Shown: positions 33,851-42,882, counted from the stretch's first letter. The stretch is DNA of 51,697 bases from an uncultured Lachnospiraceae bacterium (GCA_902768735.1 CACXMK010000015.1:1-51697); one strand, 5' to 3'. Notes: generated from the sequence alone by a model not told the origin. Numbers and translations are program-made.

Positions 33851-35344
33851 ATGGAAACATTGAATTATGATGTGCTCAAAAAATCTGGTTACGACGGATA
33901 TATCCTCGAGAGCGCGCCTGAGAAGGTCATGCAGTTCGGCGAAGGCAATTTCCTTCGCGCGTTCGTCGACTACTGGTTCGACATTTCGAATGAGAAAGCC
34001 GGCTGGAACGGCAAGTGTGTCCTTGTGCAGCCGATCAAGTTCGGTCTTGCAGATATGATCAACAAGCAGGAAGGCCTGTACACGCTGTACCTGCGCGGCC
34101 GCGAGAACGGCGAAAAAGTCGACAAGAAGCGCGTGATCTCCTCTGTTTCCAGATGCCTCAATCCCTATGAGGCGGAGGGCTTCGACGCCATGATGGATCT
34201 CGCCCGTTCCGACGATCTGGAGTACATCGTTTCTAATACAACGGAGGCGGGTATCGTCTATGACCCTTCCTGCCAGTTCGAAGATAAGCCGGCGAATTCC
34301 TTCCCCGGAAAGCTCACGCAGGTGCTCTACGAGCGCTGGAAAGCAGGCAAGAGCGGCCTCGTGATCCTCTCCTGCGAGCTCATCGACAACAACGGCAAGG
34401 AACTCCTCCGCTGCGTCAACCAGTACGTCGACCAGTGGGGCCTCGGCGACGATTTCAGGGCTTACGTCAACGAAAAGTGCACGTTCTGCTCCACACTCGT
34501 CGACAGGATCGTTCCCGGCCGCATCCGCGACGCCGCTGAGGTCGCGCGTCTCGAAGCGGAGAACGGCTACTCCGATCCGCTGCTGGTCGTAGGCGAAGTC
34601 TTCGGCGTCTGGAACATCGAAGGCCCCGAGTGGCTCGAGAAGCAGCTTCCCTTCAAGGAAGCAGGCGTCAACTGCCCCGTCGTCCCGGATGTCACTCCCT
34701 ATAAAAAGAGGAAGGTCCGCATCCTGAACGGCGCGCACACAGGTTTCGTCCTCGGCGCTTACCTGGCGGGCTTCGACATTGTCCGTGACTGCATGGAAAA
34801 CGAGACCGTTCTCGGCTTCATGAACAAGATGCTCTACGACGAAGTCATCCCCACTCTTCCGCTCGACAAGGACGATCTTCTGTCTTTCGCGGCAGCTGTG
34901 CAGGACAGATTCAACAATCCTTTCGTCAACCACGAGCTCATGGCGATCTCCCTCAACTCCACCTCCAAGTGGAGAGCAAGGAACTTCCCGAGCTTCGAAG
35001 AATATGCGGAAAAGACCGGTCATCTTCCGAAGTGCCTTACCACGAGCTTTGCGGCGTACATGGCGTTCTATTCCAGCGACATCCAGGAGCTGACGGACGC
35101 GGGCCTCGTCTGCAGAAGACCCAAGGGCAACACCTACACGATCTCGGATGACCGCTTCGTGCTGGAGTTCTACTATGATCACAAGGATGACGACGCCGCG
35201 GCTCTGACGCACGCCGTCATGACCAACGAAAAGATGTGGGGCCAGGATCTGACCAAGATCCCCGGATTCGAGGCTGAGGCCGCGAGGATCCTCTCCGTGA
35301 TCCGTAAGGAAGGCGTCCTCAAGGCGTACGCGGACTGCCTGTGA
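33851..35344 (+). CDS. uxaB: Tagaturonate reductase (altronate oxidoreductase)
   Basis: A 497-residue NAD-dependent enzyme of the mannitol dehydrogenase family that reduces D-tagaturonate to D-altronate. The N-terminal Rossmann-type region (VMQFGEGNFLRAFVDYWFDI, about 26-45) and the C-terminal catalytic region (KKRKVRILNGAHTGFVLGAY, about 285-304; Lys, Asn and His of the active site) are clear. AAAGGAG precedes the ATG. It acts second in the galacturonate pathway, between UxaC and UxaA, both encoded downstream. The 118-bp spacer before it is AT-rich and has a weak promoter-like CTGACA-N17-TAAATA. Confidence 0.93.
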   Translation: METLNYDVLKKSGYDGYILESAPEKVMQFGEGNFLRAFVDYWFDISNEKAGWNGKCVLVQPIKFGLADMINKQEGLYTLYLRGRENGEKVDKKRVISSVSRCLNPYEAEGFDAMMDLARSDDLEYIVSNTTEAGIVYDPSCQFEDKPANSFPGKLTQVLYERWKAGKSGLVILSCELIDNNGKELLRCVNQYVDQWGLGDDFRAYVNEKCTFCSTLVDRIVPGRIRDAAEVARLEAENGYSDPLLVVGEVFGVWNIEGPEWLEKQLPFKEAGVNCPVVPDVTPYKKRKVRILNGAHTGFVLGAYLAGFDIVRDCMENETVLGFMNKMLYDEVIPTLPLDKDDLLSFAAAVQDRFNNPFVNHELMAISLNSTSKWRARNFPSFEEYAEKTGHLPKCLTTSFAAYMAFYSSDIQELTDAGLVCRRPKGNTYTISDDRFVLEFYYDHKDDDAAALTHAVMTNEKMWGQDLTKIPGFEAEAARILSVIRKEGVLKAYADCL

Positions 35345-35352
35345 TCACATTG

Positions 35353-35406
35353 TAATAAGATCATTAATAAGATCATTAATAAGATCATTATGTTTTGGCC
35401 AAAACA
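35353..35406. promoter_or_regulatory. 12-bp tandem repeats and a perfect 16-bp palindrome before uxaA
   Basis: Three copies of AATAAGATCATT run from about 35353 to 35390. They are followed at 35391-35406 by the perfect palindrome TGTTTTGGCCAAAACA, about 10 bases before the uxaA ribosome site. The palindrome is two CAAAACA words head to head and has the shape of an operator, though it lacks a T-run and lies within an operon. Confidence 0.6.
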
Positions 35407-35425
35407 CTGAAGTCAGGAGGAAACC

Positions 35426-36898
35426 ATGCCCACCTTTATTCAGATCAACGATATTGACAATGTTGCAGTCGCCCTGCATCCCGCGCCCCTCGGCACCGCT
35501 TTTGGCGGCGCGGCTGCGCTGGAGGAGATCCCGCAGGGCCACAAGATGGCGCTCAGGGACATCGCTGCAGGCGAGATGGTCGTCAAATACGGCCTTCCCA
35601 TCGGACACGCCACGAGCGACATCAAGGCCGGCCAGTGGGTCCACACCCACAACATGCGGACGAATCTCAAGGGCGAAGTCGAGTACACTTATGAGCCGGC
35701 GGTCACAGAAGTAAAGCCGCTCGCTCCCAAGACTTTCCTGGGATACCGCAGAAAAGACGGCAGGGCTGCCACCCGCAACGAGATCTGGATCATTCCCACC
35801 GTCGGCTGCGTCAACGACGTCGCCAAAACACTGGTCCGCGAAAACCAAGACCTCGTACAGGGAACGATCGACGGACTCTACACTTTTACGCATCCCTTCG
35901 GATGCTCCCAGACCGGCCATGACCACGCCCAGACAAGAAGGCTCCTTGCCGCACTGGTAAAGCACCCCAATGCGGGCGCTGTTTTGGTACTGCACCTTGG
36001 CTGCGAGAACCTGACGCACGAGCAGTTCGTCGCAGAGCTCGGCGAATATGATCCTGAGAGAGTCAAATTCCTCACCTGCCAGCAGGTGGAGGACGAGCTG
36101 GAGGCAGGCTCCGCGCTCCTTAAGGAGCTGGCTGCGTATGCATCCCGGTTCAAGCGCGAAGAAATGCCTGTGAGCGAGCTGGTCGTCGGCATGAAGTGCG
36201 GCGGGTCCGACGGACTCTCCGGCATCACGGCGAACCCCACGGTCGGAAGGTTCTCCGATCTCATGACCGCGATGGGCGGCACGACGATCCTCACGGAAGT
36301 GCCCGAGATGTTCGGCGCGGAGAACTTCCTGATGAGCCGCTGCGTGAACGAAGGCGTCTTTGAAAAGGCTTCGGGCATGCTCAACGGCTTCAAGGATTAC
36401 TTCATCAGCCACAACGAAGTAGTCTATGACAATCCGAGTCCCGGCAACAAGCAGGGCGGCATCACCACTCTTGAGGACAAGTCCTGCGGATGCGTCCAGA
36501 AAGGCGGAAGGGCGCCGATCACGGATGTCATCAGCTACGGCGAGCAGGTAAAGACCAAGGGCCTCAACCTCCTTTACGGTCCCGGCAACGACCTGGTCTC
36601 CTGCACCGCTCTCACAGCGGCGGGTGCACACCTGATCCTGTTCACGACCGGCAGGGGCACGCCGTTCGGGGCTCCTGTGCCGACAATGAAGATCGCAACC
36701 AACACGCCTCTTGCAACGACAAAGTCCAACTGGATCGACTTCAACGCGGGCGTCGTCGCGGACGGCGAAAAGACCCTCGACGAAGCGGGCGCGGATCTTC
36801 TCGATCTTGTCTGCGAAGTCGCTTCCGGCAAACAGACCTGCGCGGAGCGCAAGGGCTTCAGGGAGATCTCGATCTTCAAGGACGGCGTTGTTCTGTGA
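35426..36898 (+). CDS. uxaA: Altronate dehydratase
   Basis: A 490-residue iron-dependent dehydratase turning D-altronate into KDG, which then enters KdgK and Eda. It has an N-terminal SAF domain (about 1-90, up to HNMRTNL) and a C-terminal catalytic domain from about 105. Conserved cysteines and histidines are visible in PFGCSQTGHDHAQT (about 155-168), LHLGCEN (about 188-194), MKCGGSDG (about 255-262) and CGCVQKGGR (about 352-360). AGGAGG precedes the ATG. It follows uxaB and precedes a MATE gene on the same strand. Confidence 0.94.
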   Translation: MPTFIQINDIDNVAVALHPAPLGTAFGGAAALEEIPQGHKMALRDIAAGEMVVKYGLPIGHATSDIKAGQWVHTHNMRTNLKGEVEYTYEPAVTEVKPLAPKTFLGYRRKDGRAATRNEIWIIPTVGCVNDVAKTLVRENQDLVQGTIDGLYTFTHPFGCSQTGHDHAQTRRLLAALVKHPNAGAVLVLHLGCENLTHEQFVAELGEYDPERVKFLTCQQVEDELEAGSALLKELAAYASRFKREEMPVSELVVGMKCGGSDGLSGITANPTVGRFSDLMTAMGGTTILTEVPEMFGAENFLMSRCVNEGVFEKASGMLNGFKDYFISHNEVVYDNPSPGNKQGGITTLEDKSCGCVQKGGRAPITDVISYGEQVKTKGLNLLYGPGNDLVSCTALTAAGAHLILFTTGRGTPFGAPVPTMKIATNTPLATTKSNWIDFNAGVVADGEKTLDEAGADLLDLVCEVASGKQTCAERKGFREISIFKDGVVL

Positions 36899-36940
36899 TC
36901 CGATATTAAAAGATCAGATATTAAGGATGGTACATAGAAC

Positions 36941-38335
36941 GTGAGTGCTCATCAGAAAGATGAAGAGTTCCGGCAGTTCTCTCTGAACGCGCACCCGTTG
37001 CGGCTGCTTCTTACAGTATGCGGCCCGCTGGCCATTTATCAGGCATTTCAGCAGATCTTTACGATCCTCGACACTATCATGGCCGCGCATGTGAGCGCGG
37101 ATGCGGTTTCGGCTATTGCGGTCCTCTCCCAGATCACACTGATGATCCAGGCGGTCGGGTCGGGACTTGCGGTAGGCGGATGCATCAAGATCTCGGAAGC
37201 GTACGGACGGGGAGACTACAAAATCGTACAACAGAGGACCAGTACTCTGTATGCTCTTTCAGTGATCCTGAGCGTTATACTGGCCCTCACTTTCATCCCC
37301 TTTGCCAAGCCCTTTCTCCGGCTTTTACAGACGCCGGAGGACCTGATCGCGGTGGGCGCGGGCTATTTTCGCCTGCAGATGCTCAACCTGATCGTCAGCT
37401 TCTTCAACACTGTGTACATAGCAGTCGAGAGAAGCCGCGGGCACAGCAGGCGGATCATGTTATTGAATATGGCGGTGATCGCCGTCAAGCTCAGCCTGTC
37501 CGGTCTGTTCGTCTATGTTTTGAGATCCGGCGTCATAATGATCGCAGTGGCGACTCTGTGCAGCCAGCTCTTCCTGCTCATATACGCGCTGCTGCACATG
37601 CCCTCTGACGAGGGGGCGTTCCGATTTACATCGGCGGCTGTTCAGTTCCGGTCGAGGATCCTGGCGCCGATCTTGCGGCTCTCTTTCCCCGTGACGGCGG
37701 AAAAAATGCTGTTTGCGGCGGGAAAAGTCACCGTCAACTCCATGGCGGGCGTCTACGGCAAGCTCACAGCGGGCGCGCTGGGCGTCTCCAACAACATCGG
37801 AGGGCTGACGACGAACTGGCACGCGGGAATGCTGGACGGAGCGACGTCTGTCATCAGCCAAAACAGAGGCGCCGGCAAATTCCGCCGAACGGAAAGCCTG
37901 TTCTACTGGCTTCTGTTCATCGATGTGCTGATCGGCGTGATCGGACTGATCGCGGTGAATTTCACTCTTCCGTTTCTGGCACAGGTCTTTGCCCAGTCCA
38001 GAGAACAGTTTGATCAGTCTTTCTGCGATATGATCGTCGCGATCCATCGCTGGGAGATGCTGGGCTACATCACACTGGGCGTCAATTCCGCCTGCAACGC
38101 CTTAATGCTGGGCTACGGATACGCCAAGAGAACGATGCTCCTGAACATGGCAAGAGTGTTTGTGTTCAGGATCCCGGTCCTGTGGTATCTGCAGAACTAC
38201 ACGCAGATGGGATCGGAAGCAGCCGGTGTGACAATGATGGTCAGTAATATCGCGACCGGGATCTGCTCGGCGATCGTCGTGATCCCCGTGATCCGGGAGA
38301 TCCGCAGGATGGCGGATGCGCAGAGCAGTGAGTGA
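36941..38335 (+). CDS. MATE-family efflux transporter
   Basis: A 464-residue, 12-helix multidrug and toxic compound extrusion family carrier that exchanges sodium or protons for an organic substrate. Typical MATE sequence is visible in helix 1 (GPLAIYQAFQQIFTILDTIM), then AAHVSADAVSAIAVLSQI, and the second-half counterpart VTAEKMLFAAGKVTVNSM. The start is GTG at 36941 with AAGGATGG about ten bases upstream. Its position between uxaA and uxaC suggests co-expression with uronate catabolism and perhaps export of an acid by-product (inference). The last 37 bases of the gene and its stop region are duplicated downstream. Confidence 0.9.
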   Translation: MSAHQKDEEFRQFSLNAHPLRLLLTVCGPLAIYQAFQQIFTILDTIMAAHVSADAVSAIAVLSQITLMIQAVGSGLAVGGCIKISEAYGRGDYKIVQQRTSTLYALSVILSVILALTFIPFAKPFLRLLQTPEDLIAVGAGYFRLQMLNLIVSFFNTVYIAVERSRGHSRRIMLLNMAVIAVKLSLSGLFVYVLRSGVIMIAVATLCSQLFLLIYALLHMPSDEGAFRFTSAAVQFRSRILAPILRLSFPVTAEKMLFAAGKVTVNSMAGVYGKLTAGALGVSNNIGGLTTNWHAGMLDGATSVISQNRGAGKFRRTESLFYWLLFIDVLIGVIGLIAVNFTLPFLAQVFAQSREQFDQSFCDMIVAIHRWEMLGYITLGVNSACNALMLGYGYAKRTMLLNMARVFVFRIPVLWYLQNYTQMGSEAAGVTMMVSNIATGICSAIVVIPVIREIRRMADAQSSE

Positions 38336-38403
38336 TCTGCTCTGCGCTTGTCGTGATCCGGGGGTTCCGCAGGATGGCGGATGCGCAGAGCAGTGAGTGA
38401 TCT
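38302..38403. repeat. Duplicated 3' end of the MATE gene
   Basis: A 37-bp exact duplication: 38302-38338 (including the stop codon region) recurs at 38367-38403, period 65 bp, with weaker similarity extending upstream. GCGCAGAGCAG at 38317-38327 also pairs with CTGCTCTGCGC at 38336-38346 to form an 11-bp hairpin around the stop codon. Confidence 0.9.
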
Positions 38404-38546
38404 CCCTGCCGGCACCGGAACGCAGCAGTGAATCGGCTGCATTACCCCAATAAACATGAGTCTAAACACTAATCTCGATATCAGGCACACAGAAGCGGCT
38501 GGTATCACAAAAATGAAATCAAATAAGGAAAGGAGAACAACCTACC

Positions 38547-39980
38547 ATGAAAGCATTTATGGACAAAGATTTCCTTCTGGAGACAGAGACCGCGAAGCAT
38601 CTGTTCCACGACTATTCAGATCCGATGCCGCTCGTGGACTATCACTGCCACATCTCTCCCAAGGAGATCTATGAGGACCGCCGTTTCGACAACATCGCGG
38701 AAGTATGGCTTGGCGGAGAGAACCCGGATGGAACGTATTTTGGCGATCACTACAAGTGGCGCGTCATGCGCTCCAACGGAACACCGGAAGAATATATCAC
38801 CGGTGACAAGCCGGATTTCGAGCGTTTCGTCAAATTCGCGGAAGCGCTGGAAATGGCGATCGGCAACCCGATGTATCACTGGTCCAACGCTGAGCTGCAT
38901 AAGTTTTTTGGCATCACAGAGCCTCTGACCGTCGAAAACGCGAAGGAAATCTGGGAGAAGTGCAACGACATGCTCAGGAATGACCCGAACATGTCCGTCC
39001 GCGGCCTGATCAAGCAGTCCAACGTCGCCTTCATCGGCACGACGGATGATCCGATCGACAGCCTGGAGTGGCACGAGAAGATCGCGGCGGATCCTTCCAT
39101 CGAAGTGAAGGTATGCCCTTCCTACCGTCCCGACAAAGCCATCAACATCAATAAAGAAGGTTTTGCGGAGTATATCGGCAAGCTCGCTGCCAGCGTTGGC
39201 AAAAAAGAGCTCGCCACCGCGCAGGAAGTCATCGACGCGCTGATCGAGCGCCTTGAGTTCTTCGCGAAGCTCGGCTGCCGCGCAAGCGACCACGGCTTGG
39301 ATTATATCCCTTACCGTCCCGCCTCGGCAGAGGAAGTGAATGCGATTTATACGAGAGTGATGAGCGGCAAAGATATCAGCGTCGAAGAAGCTGAGAAATA
39401 CCAGACCGCCGTCCTGATGGCACTGGCGAAAGCTTATCACCGCCTTGACATTGCGATGCAGATCCACTACAGCTGCTACCGCAACGCGAATGAGAGGATC
39501 TTCCGCAAGATGGGCCCCGATACGGGCGTCGACATGATCGCGCAGAACACCTGCGGCGAGGACATCGCCCGCATGCTGTCCGCTCTGGATATGACGAACG
39601 AGTGCCCCAAGACCATCATCTATTCGCTGAATCCTGCTGACAACGAGCAGATCGACACACTGCTTGGCTGCTTCCAGTCCGACGAGATCCCCGGCAAGAT
39701 CCAGCACGGCAGCGCCTGGTGGTTCAACGACACCAAGAGAGGCATGGAAGACCAGATGAGGTCCCTTGCGAACCTCGGCCTTCTCGGCAACTTCGTAGGC
39801 ATGCTGACAGACTCCAGGTCCTTCCTCTCCTACGCAAGACACGACTACTTCCGCCGTATTATGTGCAACCTCATCGGCAACTGGGTCGAGAACGGCGAGT
39901 ACCCCAACAACGATGCCTCCCTCAAGAAGATCGTCGAAGGCATCTCCTACAAAAACGCCGCCCGTTACTTCGGGCTGTGA
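38547..39980 (+). CDS. uxaC: Uronate isomerase (glucuronate/galacturonate isomerase)
   Basis: A 477-residue member of the amidohydrolase superfamily converting D-galacturonate to D-tagaturonate and D-glucuronate to D-fructuronate. Typical features are the metal-binding LVDYHCHISPKEIYEDRRF (about 30-48), WLGGENPDGTYFGDHYKWR (about 54-72), FIGTTDDPIDSLEWH (about 158-172) and the C-terminal GMLTDSRSFLSYARHDYFRR (about 421-440). AAAGGAG precedes the ATG. It is the first enzyme of the galacturonate branch but the last gene of this plus-strand operon. A 16-bp-stem terminator follows. Confidence 0.95.
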   Translation: MKAFMDKDFLLETETAKHLFHDYSDPMPLVDYHCHISPKEIYEDRRFDNIAEVWLGGENPDGTYFGDHYKWRVMRSNGTPEEYITGDKPDFERFVKFAEALEMAIGNPMYHWSNAELHKFFGITEPLTVENAKEIWEKCNDMLRNDPNMSVRGLIKQSNVAFIGTTDDPIDSLEWHEKIAADPSIEVKVCPSYRPDKAININKEGFAEYIGKLAASVGKKELATAQEVIDALIERLEFFAKLGCRASDHGLDYIPYRPASAEEVNAIYTRVMSGKDISVEEAEKYQTAVLMALAKAYHRLDIAMQIHYSCYRNANERIFRKMGPDTGVDMIAQNTCGEDIARMLSALDMTNECPKTIIYSLNPADNEQIDTLLGCFQSDEIPGKIQHGSAWWFNDTKRGMEDQMRSLANLGLLGNFVGMLTDSRSFLSYARHDYFRRIMCNLIGNWVENGEYPNNDASLKKIVEGISYKNAARYFGL

Positions 39981-40023
39981 AATACCCCATTTTATTACTA
40001 TCTCCACTACCTTGACAGGTAAG

Positions 40024-40072
40024 AAAATGAGACAAAGGGTCTGTCCCTTTGTCTCATTTTCTTTTTCTTTTT
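40024..40072 (+). terminator. Strong intrinsic terminator after uxaC
   Basis: A perfect 16-bp stem (AAAATGAGACAAAGGG at 40024-40039 with CCCTTTGTCTCATTTT at 40045-40060), 5-base loop and a following C/T-rich run rich in T. It ends the plus-strand operon, and its A-rich left side also allows termination from the opposite strand. Confidence 0.9.
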
Positions 40073-40083
40073 TCTTTTTCCGG

Positions 40084-40302
40084 GCAGTCAATTCCATACA
40101 TTTCAACCTGAATTGCCGCTTTAAGGACGGCCGAACCACCTTGGCCGTCCCTTAACCGGCCAATTACATACATTTCAACCTAAAATGCCGGTTAAAGGAC
40201 GGTCGAACCCCTCAGCCGTCCCTTAAACTGCCAATTCCATACATTTCAACCTAAATTGCCGGTTAAAGGACGGCCGAACTACCTTGGCCGTCCCTTAACC
40301 GG
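40084..40302. repeat. Three-copy 72-bp imperfect tandem repeat carrying hairpins
   Basis: Three units start at about 40088, 40160 and 40231, each opening CAATT(C/A)CATACATTTCAACCT. Each contains a hairpin GGACGGCC...GGCCGTCC (the middle copy keeps only GGACGG/CCGTCC) and ends CCCTTAA. With the terminator it fills the 351-bp gap between uxaC and the symporter remnant. No gene is seen here. Confidence 0.88.
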
Positions 40303-40320
40303 CACCAACAAATCAAAACC

Positions 40321-40340
40321 GACCCCAGAGGTCACTTTTT
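40321..40340. repeat. GACC variant of the palindromic repeat
   Basis: GACCCCAGAGGTC at 40321-40333, followed on the plus strand by ACTTTTT. It is close behind the stop codon of the symporter remnant (minus strand), in the position of a terminator, but the stem is short. Confidence 0.6.
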
Positions 40341-41246
40341 CGCACCAACTTCCCTTGCAAACGCATCCAGCTCCACCGTCCGGATCGCCATCCCCAGCCC
40401 CGTCTGCATGTTGATGATGAACACATTCGCCACCATCAACAAACCGACGACATCGGCAGGCATCCCCAGCTGCTCCAGCAGGATCATGAACACCGCCATA
40501 ATTCCACCCGGCACTTTAGGGCTTGCGACGCTGAGCTGCGTGACCATGATGATCATCATCAGGATCTACGGCAGCGAAAGCGGCGTCCCGTAGTACTTGG
40601 CAGCGAAGAGAGCAGCCGTCACAAGCGGCGCTATCGTAGATGGCGAAAACATAGCCTGCGACAGCGGCACCCAGAACCCAACAACTTTCTCATCGATCTT
40701 CAGCACCTCCCGGGCCGTCTCGAACTGCGTGGACATCGCCACCGTTCCGCTCCCCGTAGTAAAACCGATGATCGCGGGCGCAGTATAATCTTTCAGGACG
40801 GTCTGGACCCGAACGCGGTATCTCAGGCAGAAATACAGGACAAACAACACCGTAAACGGAATCGTCACGACATAATTCGCCACCACGAGCTTCCAGACGC
40901 TCAGGACACTCTTCCAGCTGTTCTGCGTGATCGCTTTGTATATGCTCAGGAAGATCGTCAGCGGAATGATCTTGGCGACCAGCCTCATGACGGCAAAGAT
41001 CAGCTGGTACGCCTCGTTAATGAGCGCCCGCAGGTTCGGGATCTTCTCGTCGAGCGTCAGCGCCGCGACTCCCAGCCCATACGCGATCACAATGATGTGG
41101 ATGACCTTGCTCTCAACAAACGGCGACACCAGGTCCCCCGGGATCAGCTCGAACAGCATCTTCACTATCACCGAGAGGTCAAACGTGCCGTTTGCGGATG
41201 CCGAAATCCCCGGGATGTAAAAACGACCTCTGGGGTCATTTTTCAT
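40332..41246 (-). pseudogene. Broken dicarboxylate/amino-acid:cation symporter
   Basis: A decayed sodium/proton:dicarboxylate (GltP/DctA, DAACS) symporter. The frame from 41246 encodes transmembrane sequence (LPLTIFLS-type, KDYTAPAIIGFTTGSGTVAM, STQFETAREVLKIDEKV). It hits an in-frame TAG at 40566-40568, then continues in the same frame (ILMMIIMVTQLSVASPKVPG, LLMVANVFIINMQTGLGMA) to 40332. The serine-rich hairpin is reduced to TTGSGTVAM. The first roughly 100-150 residues of a normal 400-residue carrier are missing, replaced at the 5' end by a palindromic repeat that supplies the first codons. Nonsense mutation plus N-terminal deletion make it a probable pseudogene. Confidence 0.8.
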
Positions 41247-41263
41247 CTGGGGTCATTTTTCAC
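41221..41263. repeat. Palindromic repeat at the truncated 5' end of the symporter remnant
   Basis: AAAACGACCTCTGGGGTCAT at 41221-41240 is the GACC variant, and TCTGGGGTCATTTTTCA is then repeated once more (to about 41262). On the minus strand it encodes the first residues MKNDPRGRFYIPG of the remnant frame. Confidence 0.82.
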
Positions 41264-41274
41264 CGGCAATCGCA

Positions 41275-42882
41275 TCACTTCGCCAGATCTCCCGCCGACA
41301 TGAGTCCGTACGCGCTGTCCGCTTTCCGCACCGCGTTCAGGATCGCCTCGCTGATCACTTCCGCTGCAAGGCTTCCCACCAGATCCTGGTCAGCCGCGAC
41401 CTCGCCGACGGACACCGCGTAGATGCTGTCACCATCCGCCGTCGTGTGCACCGGGTTGATCGACCGCGCGTACCCGTCGTGCCCCATTCCCGCGATCTTG
41501 CACAGCTGTGCCTTCGTGAACGCCGCGTTCGTCACGATCACCGCCAGCGTCGTGTTGCCCGTGAACTTGTTGTCCACGACCTCAATGGATCCCTTCATGT
41601 ACTCCATCGTGCTCCGAAGCCCTGTTTTGTCCTCTGTCAAAAGACCGGCGACCTGCTCACCCGTCTTAGGATCGAAAATGTCTCCCAGCGCGTTAAGGAC
41701 TACGATCGCACCGACCTGCAGATCCCCGATCTGAACGGCATAGCTTCCGATACCTGTCTTCATCGCATAGTCCATGCCCGCGATCTTGCCAACGGAAGCC
41801 CCGCAGCCGGCGCCATAGTTGCCGTCCCTATAATTCGGATCCACAAAAGCGCGTCTCGCCGCCTCATACCCCATCGCCGCGTCCGGCCTCACCGTGCCGG
41901 ATCCCACAGAGAGGTCATAAATATCCGACTGCGCGACTAGCGGCACCTTCGCAAATCCGGTCTCATATCCGTATCCGTGTTCTTCCAGATACTGCATGAC
42001 ACCGTTTGCCGCCCCAAGGCCAAAAGCACTTCCCCCTGAGAGCAAAACAGCGTGCACAGTCTGTGCTGCCATAAGCGGATTAAGGAGCTGGCTGTCACGG
42101 GAAGCGGGTCCGCCCCCTCTCACGTCCAGTCCTGCGCACATGCCGTTCTCGCTGATGAGAACCGTGCAGCCTGTCGCCGCTGCCGGATCCTCCGTCTGCC
42201 CGATTCTGATCGAACCGATCGACGTAATGGGGATCTCTTTCCAGCCGGCCTCAGCTGTCGCTGTGACCTGCGGAGCAACCGCTGCAGCCTGCGGAGCTGC
42301 GTCCTGTGAAGCAACCGCTGCAGCCTGCGGAGCAACCGCTGTGTCCTGAGAAGCAACTGCTGCATCCTGCGGAGGAGTTGCTATTTCCTGTGAAGGAGTT
42401 GCCGCCGCCTGATGAGAAGCCTCTTCCTGCGTAGGAGCCTCCGGAACCGCCTGCTCCTGCGGCTCAGCCTGAACTGCCTCTACCTGCTGAGGAACCGCCT
42501 GCTGCTGTACATTCTCTGTCTGCTGGGGAGCCGCCTGCTGCTGTACATTCTCTGTCTGCTGGGGAGCCGCCTGCTCCTGCTGTCCAGCCTGCACAGCCTC
42601 TGTCTGATCTGCCGCCTGCTCCTGCACAGTCTCTGTCTGCTCAACCGCCTGCTCCTGCTGTCCAGCCTGCACAGCCTCTGTCTGATCTGCCGCCTGCTCC
42701 TCAACCGCCTGCTCCTGCACAGCCTCTGCCTGCTGCTCCTGCGCAACCGCCTGCTCCTGCGAAGCCGCCTGCTCCTGCGAAGCCGCCGCCTGCGTATTCT
42801 TAGCCCCGCACCCTGCCACTGACACGCACAGTGTCAAAACAGCGCACATGATCGTGATGTATCTCCTCATTTTTCTTTTCAT
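41275..42882 (-). CDS. Lipoprotein P1-family peptidase (DmpA/NylC-like) with Gln/Ala-rich spacer
   Basis: A 535-residue surface-anchored self-processing aminopeptidase/amidase. Signal peptide MKRKMRRYITIMCAVLTLCV has lipobox VAGC with Cys25. Residues about 28-210 are low-complexity repeats (EQAVQEQA and AVQAGQQEQA types), and the P1 catalytic domain is about 213-535 (SGGSAFGLGAANGVM, GNYGAGCGASVGK, and GNTTLAVIVTNAAF). By analogy with NylC-type enzymes, autocleavage could occur between Asn and Thr in GNTTL (about residue 440). The start at 42882 follows AGGAGGAAAAGG; the frame to 42909 lies upstream of that site. Family members hydrolyse N-terminal D- or beta-amino acids or oligoamides; substrate unknown. 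Confidence 0.85.
   Translation of the reverse strand: MKRKMRRYITIMCAVLTLCVSVAGCGAKNTQAAASQEQAASQEQAVAQEQQAEAVQEQAVEEQAADQTEAVQAGQQEQAVEQTETVQEQAADQTEAVQAGQQEQAAPQQTENVQQQAAPQQTENVQQQAVPQQVEAVQAEPQEQAVPEAPTQEEASHQAAATPSQEIATPPQDAAVASQDTAVAPQAAAVASQDAAPQAAAVAPQVTATAEAGWKEIPITSIGSIRIGQTEDPAAATGCTVLISENGMCAGLDVRGGGPASRDSQLLNPLMAAQTVHAVLLSGGSAFGLGAANGVMQYLEEHGYGYETGFAKVPLVAQSDIYDLSVGSGTVRPDAAMGYEAARRAFVDPNYRDGNYGAGCGASVGKIAGMDYAMKTGIGSYAVQIGDLQVGAIVVLNALGDIFDPKTGEQVAGLLTEDKTGLRSTMEYMKGSIEVVDNKFTGNTTLAVIVTNAAFTKAQLCKIAGMGHDGYARSINPVHTTADGDSIYAVSVGEVAADQDLVGSLAAEVISEAILNAVRKADSAYGLMSAGDLAK

Noticed and set aside
33689-35212. Long minus-strand open frame opposite uxaB
   Set aside because: It covers the complement of a complete UxaB gene and has composition typical of a shadow frame.
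40566-40568. TAG read as a sense codon (pyrrolysine or suppression)
   Set aside because: There is no pyl gene nearby, the same gene also lacks its N-terminal third, and other genes use normal stops. A nonsense mutation in a pseudogene is simpler.
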